Below are positions 44,373 through 53,122 of a stretch of 64,000 bases of DNA, piece by piece; position 1 is the first letter of the stretch, and each line of letters starts with the position of its first letter. The DNA is taken from contig NZ_JAPQNS010000010.1 in NCBI RefSeq assembly GCF_028867935.1, positions 124,001 through 188,000 of the forward strand, in the 5' to 3' direction. A program made the position numbers and the translations under genes. This DNA is from Flavobacterium sp. SUN052. GTDB lineage: Bacteria > Bacteroidota > Bacteroidia > Flavobacteriales > Flavobacteriaceae. The notes below the pieces were generated by a model, which saw only the letters and a program-made list of their open reading frames with translations, did not search any database and was not told the origin of the DNA.

Positions 44373-46163
44373 CTACATCTTCTCCGGCACGTCGATTCCC
44401 AGTAGGCCCATCGCTTTTTTAATCGTCTGTCCCACCAAATCAGCCAACACCACCCGCACCAGCAAAATATCGGGATTCGGTTCGCTTAGAATGGAAACCT
44501 CAGCGTAGAACTGGTTGAATGTTTTAGCCAGCTCATAGGCATACTGAGCCATGTACGAGGGCGCATAATCAGCACCAGCCTCGGCTAACCGTTGCGGGTA
44601 TTGACTTAACAAAAACAAGAGCTGCTGCTCAGTCGGGTGAAACGTAATGGCCGGTAGCTCCTCGGGAATATTCAAGCCCATCTCCGCCACTTTCCGCATG
44701 ACGGAGCGTGTCCGGGCGTAAGTATATTGGATAAATGGCCCCGTGTGCCCGTGTACGTCCACCGACTCTTCGGGGTTGAAGAGCATCCGTTTTTGGGCGT
44801 CAACTTTCAGCAGGAAATATTTCAAGGCGCCAAGGCCAATCATCTGGAACAAAGTCTCCTGCTCTTCGGGCGAGAACTCGTCCATTTTGCCTTTAGCCGC
44901 TTCGTCGGCAGCAGCACGGGCGGCTTCGGTCACGGTAGCCACCAGATCGTCAGCATCAACTACTGTGCCTTCGCGCGATTTCATTTTGCCCGTTGGCAGG
45001 TCGACCATACCGTAGGAGAGGTGGTAGCAACCATCGGCGTAGGGCCGCCCCAACCTGCGCATAATTGAGAAGAGCACCTGGAAGTGGTAATCCTGCTCGT
45101 TGCCCACCACCCAGATGGAGCGGTCATTATGAAAATCGTTGAACTTAAGATCGGTGGTGCCAAGGTCCTGCGTGATGTACACCGACGTGCCATCGGAACG
45201 GAGCACCAGTTTCTGGTCGAGCCCTTCGGCGGTGAGGTCGATCCAGACAGAGCCGTCGTCTTTACGGTAGAAAACCCCTGATTCGAGGCCTTCTTCCACT
45301 ACTTCTTTACCCAGCAAATATGTCTGGGACTCGTAGTAGGTTTTGTCGAAATGGGTGCCGATTTTCTGGTATGTTTCGGCAAAGCCAGCGTACACCCACT
45401 CGTTCATCTGCTTCCAGAGCGCTACCGTTTCGGCATCACCCTGTTCCCAAAGGCGCAGCATGGCCTGGGCTTCGAGAATAAGGGGAGCCTGCTTTTCGGC
45501 TTTTTCTTTATCGACTCCTTCGGTTACTAACTCGCCAATCTGGGCTTTGTATGCCTTATCGAACAGCACATAATACTTCCCGATTAAGTGGTCGCCTTTC
45601 AAGCCTGACGATTCGGGTGTTTCCCATTGGCCATCTTCATTTTGACCAAACTTCTGATACGCCAGCATCGACTTGCAAATGTGGATACCCCGGTCGTTCA
45701 CAATGCAGGTACGAACCACATCGAAGCCATTCGCATCCAGAATCCGACTCACCGATTCACCCAGGAAGTTATTCCGTAAGTGGCCAAGGTGCAGCGGTTT
45801 ATTGGTGTTGGGCGACGAAAACTCGACCATTACTGACCCTTTGCCGGTTGTCTCGGGTGTACCTGCCCGCAGAGTCGTCAGGAGGTTTGTCCAGACGGAG
45901 TCGGCAACGCTCAGGTTCAGAAAACCCTGCACAACGTTGAATCCGCTCACTATGGCGGTATTGTCAACCAGCCACTGCCCAATAGTCTGCCCAATCTCTC
46001 CGGGTGATTTTCGGAGCGATTTCGTCAAGGCAAAAGTGACAAATGTATAGAGCCCCTCAAACGCTGGTTTGGTGGGTTGAAGAGTAATGTCAGATATGGT
46101 TTCGCCGTAGGTAGTGGCAATGGCCTGCTGAATAGCAGCTTTCAAGTGTGCTTGTAAATCCAT
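44373..46163 (-). CDS. argS: Arginyl-tRNA synthetase
   Basis: The 596-residue product is a class I synthetase that charges tRNA-Arg. The HIGH motif is PLHLGHLRNN, the KMSKS counterpart is GKMKSREG, and the N-terminal Add1 domain (1-90) and C-terminal DALR anticodon-binding domain (ending GLLGIDVPEKM) are present. Length is normal. A TAnnTTTG site (46207-46214) lies 43 nt upstream. The neighbours are functionally unrelated. Confidence 0.97.
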   Translation of the reverse strand: MDLQAHLKAAIQQAIATTYGETISDITLQPTKPAFEGLYTFVTFALTKSLRKSPGEIGQTIGQWLVDNTAIVSGFNVVQGFLNLSVADSVWTNLLTTLRAGTPETTGKGSVMVEFSSPNTNKPLHLGHLRNNFLGESVSRILDANGFDVVRTCIVNDRGIHICKSMLAYQKFGQNEDGQWETPESSGLKGDHLIGKYYVLFDKAYKAQIGELVTEGVDKEKAEKQAPLILEAQAMLRLWEQGDAETVALWKQMNEWVYAGFAETYQKIGTHFDKTYYESQTYLLGKEVVEEGLESGVFYRKDDGSVWIDLTAEGLDQKLVLRSDGTSVYITQDLGTTDLKFNDFHNDRSIWVVGNEQDYHFQVLFSIMRRLGRPYADGCYHLSYGMVDLPTGKMKSREGTVVDADDLVATVTEAARAAADEAAKGKMDEFSPEEQETLFQMIGLGALKYFLLKVDAQKRMLFNPEESVDVHGHTGPFIQYTYARTRSVMRKVAEMGLNIPEELPAITFHPTEQQLLFLLSQYPQRLAEAGADYAPSYMAQYAYELAKTFNQFYAEVSILSEPNPDILLVRVVLADLVGQTIKKAMGLLGIDVPEKM

Positions 46164-46206
46164 TCGATTTTGTTGGCCCGGATAGCCAACGGGGAGTTTT
46201 CTGGTG

Positions 46207-46214
46207 CAAAAGTA
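46207..46214 (-). promoter_or_regulatory. -7 element upstream of argS
   Basis: TACTTTTG on the minus strand matches TAnnTTTG 43 nt before the argS ATG. No -33 TTG at the right distance. Confidence 0.35.
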
Positions 46215-46273
46215 CGAAAGGCAAAGCCATGAATGGATTGCCGTCGGGAAAAGGTCTTAATTAGCAGTTGAGT

Positions 46274-47098
46274 CTATTTCCGTTTCCCGAGCCACAGCAG
46301 GCTGTTGATAATGAGTTTATCCTGAATCGGATTGCCGAACGTGAACGACAATTCTTTATTGGTCTTGTGTTCATAGTCGATGTCGTTATGGCCCATATTC
46401 AGGTAGATCATCCGGTATTTTTTGTTAGTCCAGACCACCGGATAGTAGCCACTGTGCCAGATCTCGTGGGGTTTGGGCCCGGTTCCGAGTGGAAAACTGG
46501 TTGAGTCGATAGCCAGCAAAATATCAATGTCTGGGTTGGTTCGTAACTCGCCCGTCCAGCGGTACCATTCATTCGGAGAAGCCGTAAACGTTTTGGGCAG
46601 TTTCCGAAGAGCGGGATGTTTGCTATTCTCAACCCGCAGTACTGCCGAAGTGGGTCGCCAGGTGTTGCTGCGGTAGGACCCCGACCCCAGAAACTCATTA
46701 TGATACCAGTCCCAGTTTTGCGGGTAGGTGGAGGGCGTCAGGGCGAAAGCGGCAAAATGGAAACCCATCCAGGCACCACCCTGCTTCATATATGTTTCGA
46801 AAGCGGCTCGCTGTGCTGGTTCGTCGGGGCGGGTATCAAGAAAAATCACCACCTGATACCTAGCTAAAAACTGAGCGTTGAGGTTCGTCCAGTCAGCTGT
46901 CGAATCATAACGGAAGCCATATTGAGCAGCCATCTTCGGAAACCACCGGTTGGCTTCGTGCACAAAGCTGATATGAGCGGCATCGTTTTTGGCTGTGTAA
47001 AACGCGATCACGTTGAAGGTGGGAGACCTCTGTTGGGCGGATGCGCTGATTGTCAGAAAAAAAAGCCAAACCAACAGGGCTGACGTGTATAGTTTCAT
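46274..47098 (-). CDS. Secreted ThuA-domain protein
   Basis: The 274-residue product has a signal peptide (LVWLFFLTISASAQQ) and a ThuA fold, a glutamine-amidotransferase-like Rossmann domain: YQVVIFLDTRPDEPAQ, GAWMGFHFAAFA, RWTGELRTNPDIDILL and MIYLNMGHNDIDY. ThuA proteins are tied to trehalose or other sugar use in many bacteria and are common in sugar-degrading Bacteroidota, but the reaction is not known. It stands alone, divergent from the secreted protein gene at 47269. Confidence 0.85.
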   Translation of the reverse strand: MKLYTSALLVWLFFLTISASAQQRSPTFNVIAFYTAKNDAAHISFVHEANRWFPKMAAQYGFRYDSTADWTNLNAQFLARYQVVIFLDTRPDEPAQRAAFETYMKQGGAWMGFHFAAFALTPSTYPQNWDWYHNEFLGSGSYRSNTWRPTSAVLRVENSKHPALRKLPKTFTASPNEWYRWTGELRTNPDIDILLAIDSTSFPLGTGPKPHEIWHSGYYPVVWTNKKYRMIYLNMGHNDIDYEHKTNKELSFTFGNPIQDKLIINSLLWLGKRK

Positions 47099-47268
47099 CG
47101 TTTAGGGAGTAGGCCTTATGGTCAGTTTTACCGCCAGAGGGGCCGCAATTTAGTTAAATTGACTACGCTATCTGCTAGTGTGACAATGCCTTACATGAGT
47201 AACGCAGTCTATATTAGTTATTGCGTCTAAATCGCTTTGTTACTAACTTCACCTACCAACACAAAACC

Positions 47269-48831
47269 ATGACTGCACGATTACTCTTCCTGATAAGTTG
47301 GCTCCTGATGGCGGCCTGTGTGCCCGTGCAGGCTCAGATGGAACAGGCTCGCCGACTCGAACTCCCCACCGATACCGGTGAAAACGAATCGTTTGACGTA
47401 ACGACGTTAGGCGAGCGTGGCGTTCTGGTAACGATTCGTAAGGGCGGCTTTTACGCAAACGACCCCGCCGAGTTTCGGTTTCAGGCCTATAACACTGATC
47501 TGAAAGAAATGTGGACCGCTCAATTCAAAAGCGATGGGCGTTTCGAACCCCGTCTGTCTTACCACAATACCGATTTTTTGTACTGGCTTTTTCAGGAAGT
47601 AAACACCGATAATATCCAGATTCTTCGTGTGAACCTTCAGGACGGCATCACCGAAACGTTTACGGGCAACCTGCTCGATGGCTTGGTGATGAGCCATTTC
47701 AGAGTAGTTGATAATCAGGCCTATATCGGGGGGACGCACAACACACGGCCCGTTGTGATGGCGTTTTCCTTTTTCGATCATACTACCAAAGTGCTCCCCG
47801 GTCTGTATGCCAACCACATCGAAATAAGCAGTATAGAGGTTGACCCCGTCCGGCGCGAGGTCCATGTGCTGGTACATACGCAGAAACGCGGCTGCCAATT
47901 TTCAGTGCGTTCGTATGGCTATGATGCTAAACCAATCAGAACGCTTGAGTTTGGTGGCGAGGATCATAATTTGATTTCGGGTAAGCTGTTGACTGTCAAC
48001 AATGATGAGCTGATGTTGATTGGGAATTATTCGACCGATTGCACCCCTTACTCGCAGGGAATTTATGTGACGCGTATCAGCCACGGGGAAACCGGCCCCG
48101 CCGATGCTGACCGGGTTCAGTACATCGAGTTCTCGGCGCTGCAAAACTTTTTTAAGTACCTAAAGCCGAAGCAGCAGCAAAAAATGCAGGCCCGTATCGA
48201 CAAGCGTAAGCAGGAGAACCGCGACACTAAATTTCGATACCGGCTCATTGTTCACGACCCCATCCTGACCGACGAGGGTCTTCTGTTAGTGGCCGAAGTG
48301 TATTATCCGCAGTATCGCGGCACTGCCTTGCCCTATGTGGTGAATGCTCCCCGCGTTGGCCCAGCCGCCGTTGATCGCTATTTCGACACGTTCCGCTACA
48401 CCCATGCCATTGTCTGCGGCTTCGACAGGCAGGGTAATTTGTTGTGGGATAATTGCTTAGCTATTCAGGATCTGGAAAGCGCCGAGCTAACCGAGATGGT
48501 GCAGGTGTCACAACAAGACGGTAAACTGGTAATGGCTTATCCCCATAAAGGTGAAATTAACACAGAAGTAATTCAGGGGAATCGGACTGTTCGGGAAGTT
48601 GAAAAGTACTCCCTCAAAGTAGGTGCCAACGAAAAACAGAAGATCACCGACAGCGAAAACGAAAATCTGGCGGCCTGGTACGGGCAGTATTTTCTGGCAT
48701 GTGGCTTCCAGAAAATCATTGACGACCCCCGCCAGGGATTTAATCCCCGCGAAGTGTTTTACCTCAACAAGCTAACGTATTCATTGGCTGAGAAATCAGG
48801 CGATGACAAAGCCAGCCGAACAGGCAAGTAG
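47269..48831 (+). CDS. Secreted protein of unknown function
   Basis: The 520-residue product from the ATG at 47269 has a signal peptide (MTARLLFLISWLLMAACVPV); a longer in-frame frame starts 16 codons upstream without one. A Cys in the leader (MAAC) could suggest a lipoprotein, but the context VPVQAQ fits a signal peptidase I site. The body has many short beta strands, possibly a propeller, and a basic insert around residues 300-325 (KPKQQQKMQARIDKRKQENR). I do not recognise the family. It stands alone on the plus strand. Confidence 0.75.
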   Translation: MTARLLFLISWLLMAACVPVQAQMEQARRLELPTDTGENESFDVTTLGERGVLVTIRKGGFYANDPAEFRFQAYNTDLKEMWTAQFKSDGRFEPRLSYHNTDFLYWLFQEVNTDNIQILRVNLQDGITETFTGNLLDGLVMSHFRVVDNQAYIGGTHNTRPVVMAFSFFDHTTKVLPGLYANHIEISSIEVDPVRREVHVLVHTQKRGCQFSVRSYGYDAKPIRTLEFGGEDHNLISGKLLTVNNDELMLIGNYSTDCTPYSQGIYVTRISHGETGPADADRVQYIEFSALQNFFKYLKPKQQQKMQARIDKRKQENRDTKFRYRLIVHDPILTDEGLLLVAEVYYPQYRGTALPYVVNAPRVGPAAVDRYFDTFRYTHAIVCGFDRQGNLLWDNCLAIQDLESAELTEMVQVSQQDGKLVMAYPHKGEINTEVIQGNRTVREVEKYSLKVGANEKQKITDSENENLAAWYGQYFLACGFQKIIDDPRQGFNPREVFYLNKLTYSLAEKSGDDKASRTGK

Positions 48832-48843
48832 GGGAGGCCCAAA

Positions 48844-49455
48844 TCAAATCTCCAATCCGCGATACAGTCGTTTCAGTGACAATGGGCACTCATGCAGGGC
48901 ATACAAAACTGCTGTTGCATCGTCACCGTCGTAATCGCGCAAAATCCAGGTAGCGTCAGGTTGTCGGGTGTATACCGATACATGCTTGTACTCCTGACTC
49001 ACCAAAACGTATTCTTTAAACGAAGGTAAGGTTCTGTACAAGTCGAACTTACCCGCCCGGTCGTACTTCTCAGTCGATTTGGAAAGAACTTCTACAATCA
49101 CCAGCGGATTGGTAATTGTGTCTAAGCGATTCTGAAAATAGGTTGGTTTCTCGCAAATCACAACGGCATCAGGGTAAACCACTTTGTCGAACTGTTCAAT
49201 TCTAATTTTAGTGTCGCTACCGTTCACAAAGTAATTGTACTCGTTATCTTCAACAAAGTTGTTAAGTAAAGTCAAGGCTTTACCCGCCAGGTTGTCGTGT
49301 TTAAACGTACCACCAGCCATTAATTTATAGTATCCATTGTGAAATTCATGTTTATGAAGGGATTTCTCTTCAGCACGAAAATAAGCCTCCAGCGATACAC
49401 GACGTGGTTGGCGGGTTGCCCGGTGGCTTGATGGTGATATGAGTGCTTCGGCCAT
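48844..49455 (-). CDS. Uma2-family (DUF820) putative endonuclease
   Basis: The product from the ATG at 49455 has 203 residues and a PD-(D/E)XK-like core: EFHNGYYKLMAGGTFKHDNL, PDAVVICE, LVIVEVLSKSTEKYD and EYVLVSQEYKHVSVY. Uma2 genes are numerous in Cytophagales and cyanobacteria, often in many copies and with unknown role. I chose 49455 because a TAnnTTTG site (49477-49484) overlaps the earlier ATG at 49479. It converges on the secreted protein gene with a 12-nt gap. Confidence 0.83.
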   Translation of the reverse strand: MAEALISPSSHRATRQPRRVSLEAYFRAEEKSLHKHEFHNGYYKLMAGGTFKHDNLAGKALTLLNNFVEDNEYNYFVNGSDTKIRIEQFDKVVYPDAVVICEKPTYFQNRLDTITNPLVIVEVLSKSTEKYDRAGKFDLYRTLPSFKEYVLVSQEYKHVSVYTRQPDATWILRDYDGDDATAVLYALHECPLSLKRLYRGLEI

Positions 49456-49476
49456 AGAATACAGTTGAGCGATTGT

Positions 49477-49484
49477 CAAAGTTA
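49477..49484 (-). promoter_or_regulatory. -7 element upstream of the Uma2 gene
   Basis: TAACTTTG on the minus strand matches TAnnTTTG 21 nt before the ATG at 49455. It rules against the earlier in-frame ATG if used. No -33 seen. Confidence 0.4.
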
Positions 49485-49596
49485 ACTAGAAACGGCTAGG
49501 TTTTCGAGGGCTTTATCGAGGATCAAAAATTTTTTACCGACTTAAAAACTAAGCCCTGTGATCTTTCGTATGTATAAGTATTAATATTTTAAAGAT

Positions 49597-49710
49597 ATGA
49601 AACGCGACCTTGTACAATTGAAAGTAGACCCTATTTCAGCCTTGTCATGGCTAGGGGTTATTGGAATTGCTACGAGCCTCATGATCCTATTGGTGAGCTC
49701 ACTGATATAG
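49597..49710 (+). CDS. 37-residue single-pass membrane peptide
   Basis: An ATG at 49597 opens a 37-codon frame reading MKRDLVQLKVDPISALSW then LGVIGIATSLMILLVSSLI and ending in TAG. It has a polar basic start and one hydrophobic helix (about residues 15-37). The A/T-rich upstream sequence (TTTTAAAGAT) is compatible with Bacteroidota translation start regions, which lack strong Shine-Dalgarno sequences. It ends 24 nt before the stop of the convergent NarL-type regulator. Whether it is expressed is unproven. Confidence 0.45.
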   Translation: MKRDLVQLKVDPISALSWLGVIGIATSLMILLVSSLI

Positions 49711-49734
49711 TTGAGGCCTTCTCAACTCCTCTAT

Positions 49735-50385
49735 TCACCCAAAAAGCCCGGTTCGCATTGCTTTGACCACGGCTTCCGATTTGGAGTTGACGTGCAGCTT
49801 TTGGTAAATATTCACGATGTGGGTTCGTACAGTGCCCATACTTATCTGACAATTGGCTGCAATAAGCTTATACGAATCCCCATTGACCAGGCATTTGAGC
49901 ACGAGTTGCTCTTTGTCGGTGAGCTGGAAATTCGTTGATGGCGACGACGTGTTACGGGCAGGGCTAGGCTTTTGAAAGGTAGAAAGTACTTTAAGCGCAA
50001 TGGATGGGGTCATAGCCGCCCCGCCCGACATAACTTCCCGAATGGCCTCAATAATGCGGTCGCCGGGCGTTTTTTTGAGCAGATAACCTACGGCCCCTGC
50101 TGAGATAGCCGCAAAAATCCGGTCGGTATCTTCATACACAGTAAGCATCAGCACCTTCGGTAGGCAATCGGCATCGCGCAGGAGGGTCACGGCTTCAATC
50201 CCCGTGCGGCCGGGCATGTCAATATCCATAAGAATCACGTCGGGCTGATCCATCGATACGGTTTCAACAACAGTCAACGCATTAGCATAGGTCCCGGTCG
50301 TTATCAGGTCATCGGTGGCGTCGAAGAAAAGGGCTAGTGTATCGCGCAGCGAGTCGTTATCGTCGTAAATAGAAATCCGGATCAT
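49735..50385 (-). CDS. NarL/LuxR-type response regulator
   Basis: The 216-residue product has a receiver (phospho-acceptor D54 in LMDIDMPGRTG, LLKKTPG as the switch-Lys region) and a C-terminal LuxR helix-turn-helix (LTDKEQLVLKCLVNGDSYKL, GTVRTHIVNIYQKLHVNSKS). It follows the DegS-like kinase gene 57 nt downstream and is its evident partner. It is a transcription factor; targets are not visible. Start and length are normal for the family. Confidence 0.95.
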   Translation of the reverse strand: MIRISIYDDNDSLRDTLALFFDATDDLITTGTYANALTVVETVSMDQPDVILMDIDMPGRTGIEAVTLLRDADCLPKVLMLTVYEDTDRIFAAISAGAVGYLLKKTPGDRIIEAIREVMSGGAAMTPSIALKVLSTFQKPSPARNTSSPSTNFQLTDKEQLVLKCLVNGDSYKLIAANCQISMGTVRTHIVNIYQKLHVNSKSEAVVKAMRTGLFG

Positions 50386-50442
50386 AGAAGTAAAGGTAGG
50401 CGATGTAGTCCCGTTGCGTTATCGGATAAAGATATGGTATAG

Positions 50443-52377
50443 CTATGTGTTGCCAACGGTCAGGTTGAGCCGTGTGCCCTGCCCCGGTGCTGATTCTACG
50501 GCTAGTTGCCCGCCAATGGCTTTCGCACGTTCCTGCATACTCTGTTGACCCGTACGACTGCTTGGCTGATTAGGGTCGAACCCCTGGCCATTATCTTCGA
50601 TCTGCACCTGTAATTGGTTGCCTACCCGGCTAAACCGGACGGTGGCTTCGGTGGCGTTAGCGTATTTTGCCAGGTTGTTAATGGCTTCTTTACCAATTAG
50701 ATACAAATGTCGGCGCACATCCATCGACATGGGTACGTTGTTCACCGATGGATCAATCGTGAAGGCTAGTTGTGTTCCCTGCGACTCGATTAGCGGGCGG
50801 GCGTAGGCTTGTAATCGTAGGGCAAGCTGTTGCAGGCTGTCATTACCAGGGTTGATCGTCCAGATAATTTCATCCATCGCTTCCAGAATCTGACGGGCGT
50901 CGGTGTATATTTTCTGAATCATTCGTTGCGCGGTTTCAGGTCGGTTCTGGTCAATTAAGCCGTTGACCATGCCGCTGAGCAGCGATATACTGCTGAGTGT
51001 GCTGCCAATTTCATCGTGCAGATCGTGAGCAATCTGCTTACGAATTTTCTGTGCATCCTCCAGTCGGCGCAGTCGCCCCCGGTTAATGAGCCAGGCCCCT
51101 ACTGCGATGCTTAGTAGCAACAGTAGCACCGTGACAACCAGCATGGCATTGGTTTTTAGCTCGGCACGCGCTGTTGCTTCGGCCTGAAACTGTTTCTCTT
51201 TTTCCAGCAACCGGATACGGGCTTCTTTCTTTTCGGTCTCGTAGTGAGTAAGCAAGCGTTGCACCTCCGTGTTAGTCCGAACCGTAGCGGTCGAGTCGAT
51301 CAGGCGCGTCCTTTGTAACTCGAACGCATAGGCATCTTTAAACCGTTGCTGTTTGGCATAGAGATCGGCCAGAGCCTGAGTGTAGATCTTGGTGTCGGTA
51401 GGATCGGCCTGTTTACTAATTAGCGTAATTGCTTTTTTGAGGTAGGCTTCGGCCTCAGCGTCTTTACTAAGAGCAGCATACAAGCGGCCTAGGTGCCCAT
51501 TGGAATAGGCAATAGCGAGGTCATTTTTCTGTTTTTCGGCAAGAGCCAATGATTGTTTAGCCAATGGTACACCCGTTGCAGGCTGGTTGAGAATCAGGTA
51601 AGTTCGGGCGAGATTAGAAAGTGCGTCAACCTGTAACAGGTCGAAGTTCATTTCTCTGGCCATTTTCAGGCATTGCTGATAATGCGAAAGAGCCCGATTT
51701 GGCTGTTTGAGTTCATTGTAGAGGTCTCCTAATTGATTCTCGAAAATAGCAATGCCGCGTGGATCGTTTAGTTCTCGGAAAATTTCACCTGCCTGCTGGT
51801 AGTAGGGGAGAGCCTGTTGCATTCGGCCCATCTTGACCAAAGCGCCCCCGATCAGGCGGTGTGGTGTTGGAAAGCGGGGTTTGATCTGATTCTGCTCTTG
51901 CCATTTTACGGCTCGTAAGGCCGCTTCCATCGTTTTTTCTGGCTGGTTCAGTCTGTCGTAACCCGTGGCCACATTACCCAGTGCCTGGTAGCGCACTGCT
52001 GGCGGAACCGGGTGTTGCTCCGCAGCCTGCAACGCCTGCTGAAAATAGCTGAGTGCCTGCTGATAGTCGCCTTTTAAGTAGGCGGCCGTAGCCCGGTTAG
52101 TGTGGCCCTTCACAAATGAAGGCCAAAGTGCCAGCCGTTGTGCCAGTCCAATCTGTTGGCGGGCCAGGGAGTCGGCACGGCTGTAGTCGGCTCGTTTATA
52201 AATTAACTGGAACGTAGCGTCGGTTTGTGCTTTAAGGTACAGTGAGTCGGTAGGAGCCGTCCGCAAAAAAATCATTAATGAATCGAGGCTGTGCGGTATT
52301 TGGGCTGAACCGGTTATTGTCAGCAAGCAGGTAAGCAGATAAACAAAAACTAAACGAATGGGTACGATATAGGACAT
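50443..52377 (-). CDS. TPR sensor histidine kinase (HisKA_3, NarX/DegS type)
   Basis: The 644-residue product has a signal peptide (RLVFVYLLTCLLTITGSA), about six TPR units (about 50-360), a transmembrane helix (about 405-425, NAMLVVTVLLLLLSIAVGAWL) and a HisKA_3 core with the H-box QIAHDLHDEIGSTLSSI. The HATPase G-box IEDNGQGFDPNQ is present. The arrangement outside TPR-TM-kinase is typical of Bacteroidota. It pairs with the NarL-type regulator downstream. Confidence 0.94.
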   Translation of the reverse strand: MSYIVPIRLVFVYLLTCLLTITGSAQIPHSLDSLMIFLRTAPTDSLYLKAQTDATFQLIYKRADYSRADSLARQQIGLAQRLALWPSFVKGHTNRATAAYLKGDYQQALSYFQQALQAAEQHPVPPAVRYQALGNVATGYDRLNQPEKTMEAALRAVKWQEQNQIKPRFPTPHRLIGGALVKMGRMQQALPYYQQAGEIFRELNDPRGIAIFENQLGDLYNELKQPNRALSHYQQCLKMAREMNFDLLQVDALSNLARTYLILNQPATGVPLAKQSLALAEKQKNDLAIAYSNGHLGRLYAALSKDAEAEAYLKKAITLISKQADPTDTKIYTQALADLYAKQQRFKDAYAFELQRTRLIDSTATVRTNTEVQRLLTHYETEKKEARIRLLEKEKQFQAEATARAELKTNAMLVVTVLLLLLSIAVGAWLINRGRLRRLEDAQKIRKQIAHDLHDEIGSTLSSISLLSGMVNGLIDQNRPETAQRMIQKIYTDARQILEAMDEIIWTINPGNDSLQQLALRLQAYARPLIESQGTQLAFTIDPSVNNVPMSMDVRRHLYLIGKEAINNLAKYANATEATVRFSRVGNQLQVQIEDNGQGFDPNQPSSRTGQQSMQERAKAIGGQLAVESAPGQGTRLNLTVGNT

Positions 52378-52560
52378 AAAGTAGAGAGATTCGATTTGTT
52401 CTCTTGAAACTAAGCAATCTAACTTGTATTCGCAAGATAGCGAAAGAGTTACGATTCAGCGTTACGGAAAATGCAGCCCTACGAATTCTTACTTTCAAAC
52501 ACCGGGCAGACCTCTTTCTGTCCTTTTGCTCATTCACTCTTTATACCGGAACCTCCGTCG

Positions 52561-52568
52561 TATCTTTG
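52561..52568 (+). promoter_or_regulatory. -7 element upstream of the YrdC-like gene
   Basis: TATCTTTG matches TAnnTTTG and lies 16 nt before the ATG at 52585. It supports that start over a longer frame beginning at 52471. Confidence 0.5.
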
Positions 52569-52584
52569 TGAGTTTATAGATCGT

Positions 52585-53115
52585 ATGATTCAAACACCTC
52601 GCGAACTCACCCACCTGCTCCGGCAGGGAAAACTTATTGGCCTGGCCGACGAAACGGGCTTCTCTGTAGCCTGTGACCCTCAAAATGATGAGGCTGTTGC
52701 TAAACTCCTGCAACTTCAGTTCGATATGGGCCACCCGCTGTTGCCAACAGTGTTAGTGCAGGATGCCAATCAGGTAAGTTTGTATGTAGCCAAAATGCCG
52801 GAGATTGCTTTTGATCTGGTTGAATTTGCCAATAAACCGCTGACCGTGTTGTATGAACAAGGTAAAAATGTATCGTCGGTTTTGCTCGATAAAGAGCCAG
52901 AAATCGCCGTTCGTCGTTCGCTGAATGCTGAAATTCAGCGCTTCATCGGAGGATACAGCAAAGGATTGTTGACGCTCCCCTTCGAAACGTCGATGCCTCC
53001 CAAACAAACGCAGGACCTTATTGAAGGTGGCATTGGACAGGTAGTTTCAGTTATTAAAAAGCCCCAGATTATGCGGCTCGGTTTCAACGGCGAAATCGAA
53101 TTTATCCGCCGGTAA
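52585..53115 (+). CDS. YrdC/Sua5-like protein with degenerate active site
   Basis: The 176-residue product from the ATG at 52585 (MIQTPRELTHLLRQGKLIGL) shows the YrdC fold: DETGFSVACDPQNDEAVAKL, PTVLVQDANQVSLYVAKM, FANKPLTVLYEQGKNV. YrdC/Sua5 makes threonylcarbamoyl-AMP for the t6A base of tRNA. Here the family's KxRP-type basic residues after the CDP segment are replaced (LQLQFDMGHPLLP), so normal catalysis is doubtful. Only 7 nt separate it from cca, another tRNA gene, so the two are likely co-expressed. A longer frame from 52471 is less likely because a TAnnTTTG site lies inside it. Confidence 0.72.
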   Translation: MIQTPRELTHLLRQGKLIGLADETGFSVACDPQNDEAVAKLLQLQFDMGHPLLPTVLVQDANQVSLYVAKMPEIAFDLVEFANKPLTVLYEQGKNVSSVLLDKEPEIAVRRSLNAEIQRFIGGYSKGLLTLPFETSMPPKQTQDLIEGGIGQVVSVIKKPQIMRLGFNGEIEFIRR

Positions 53116-53122
53116 ACGTTCT

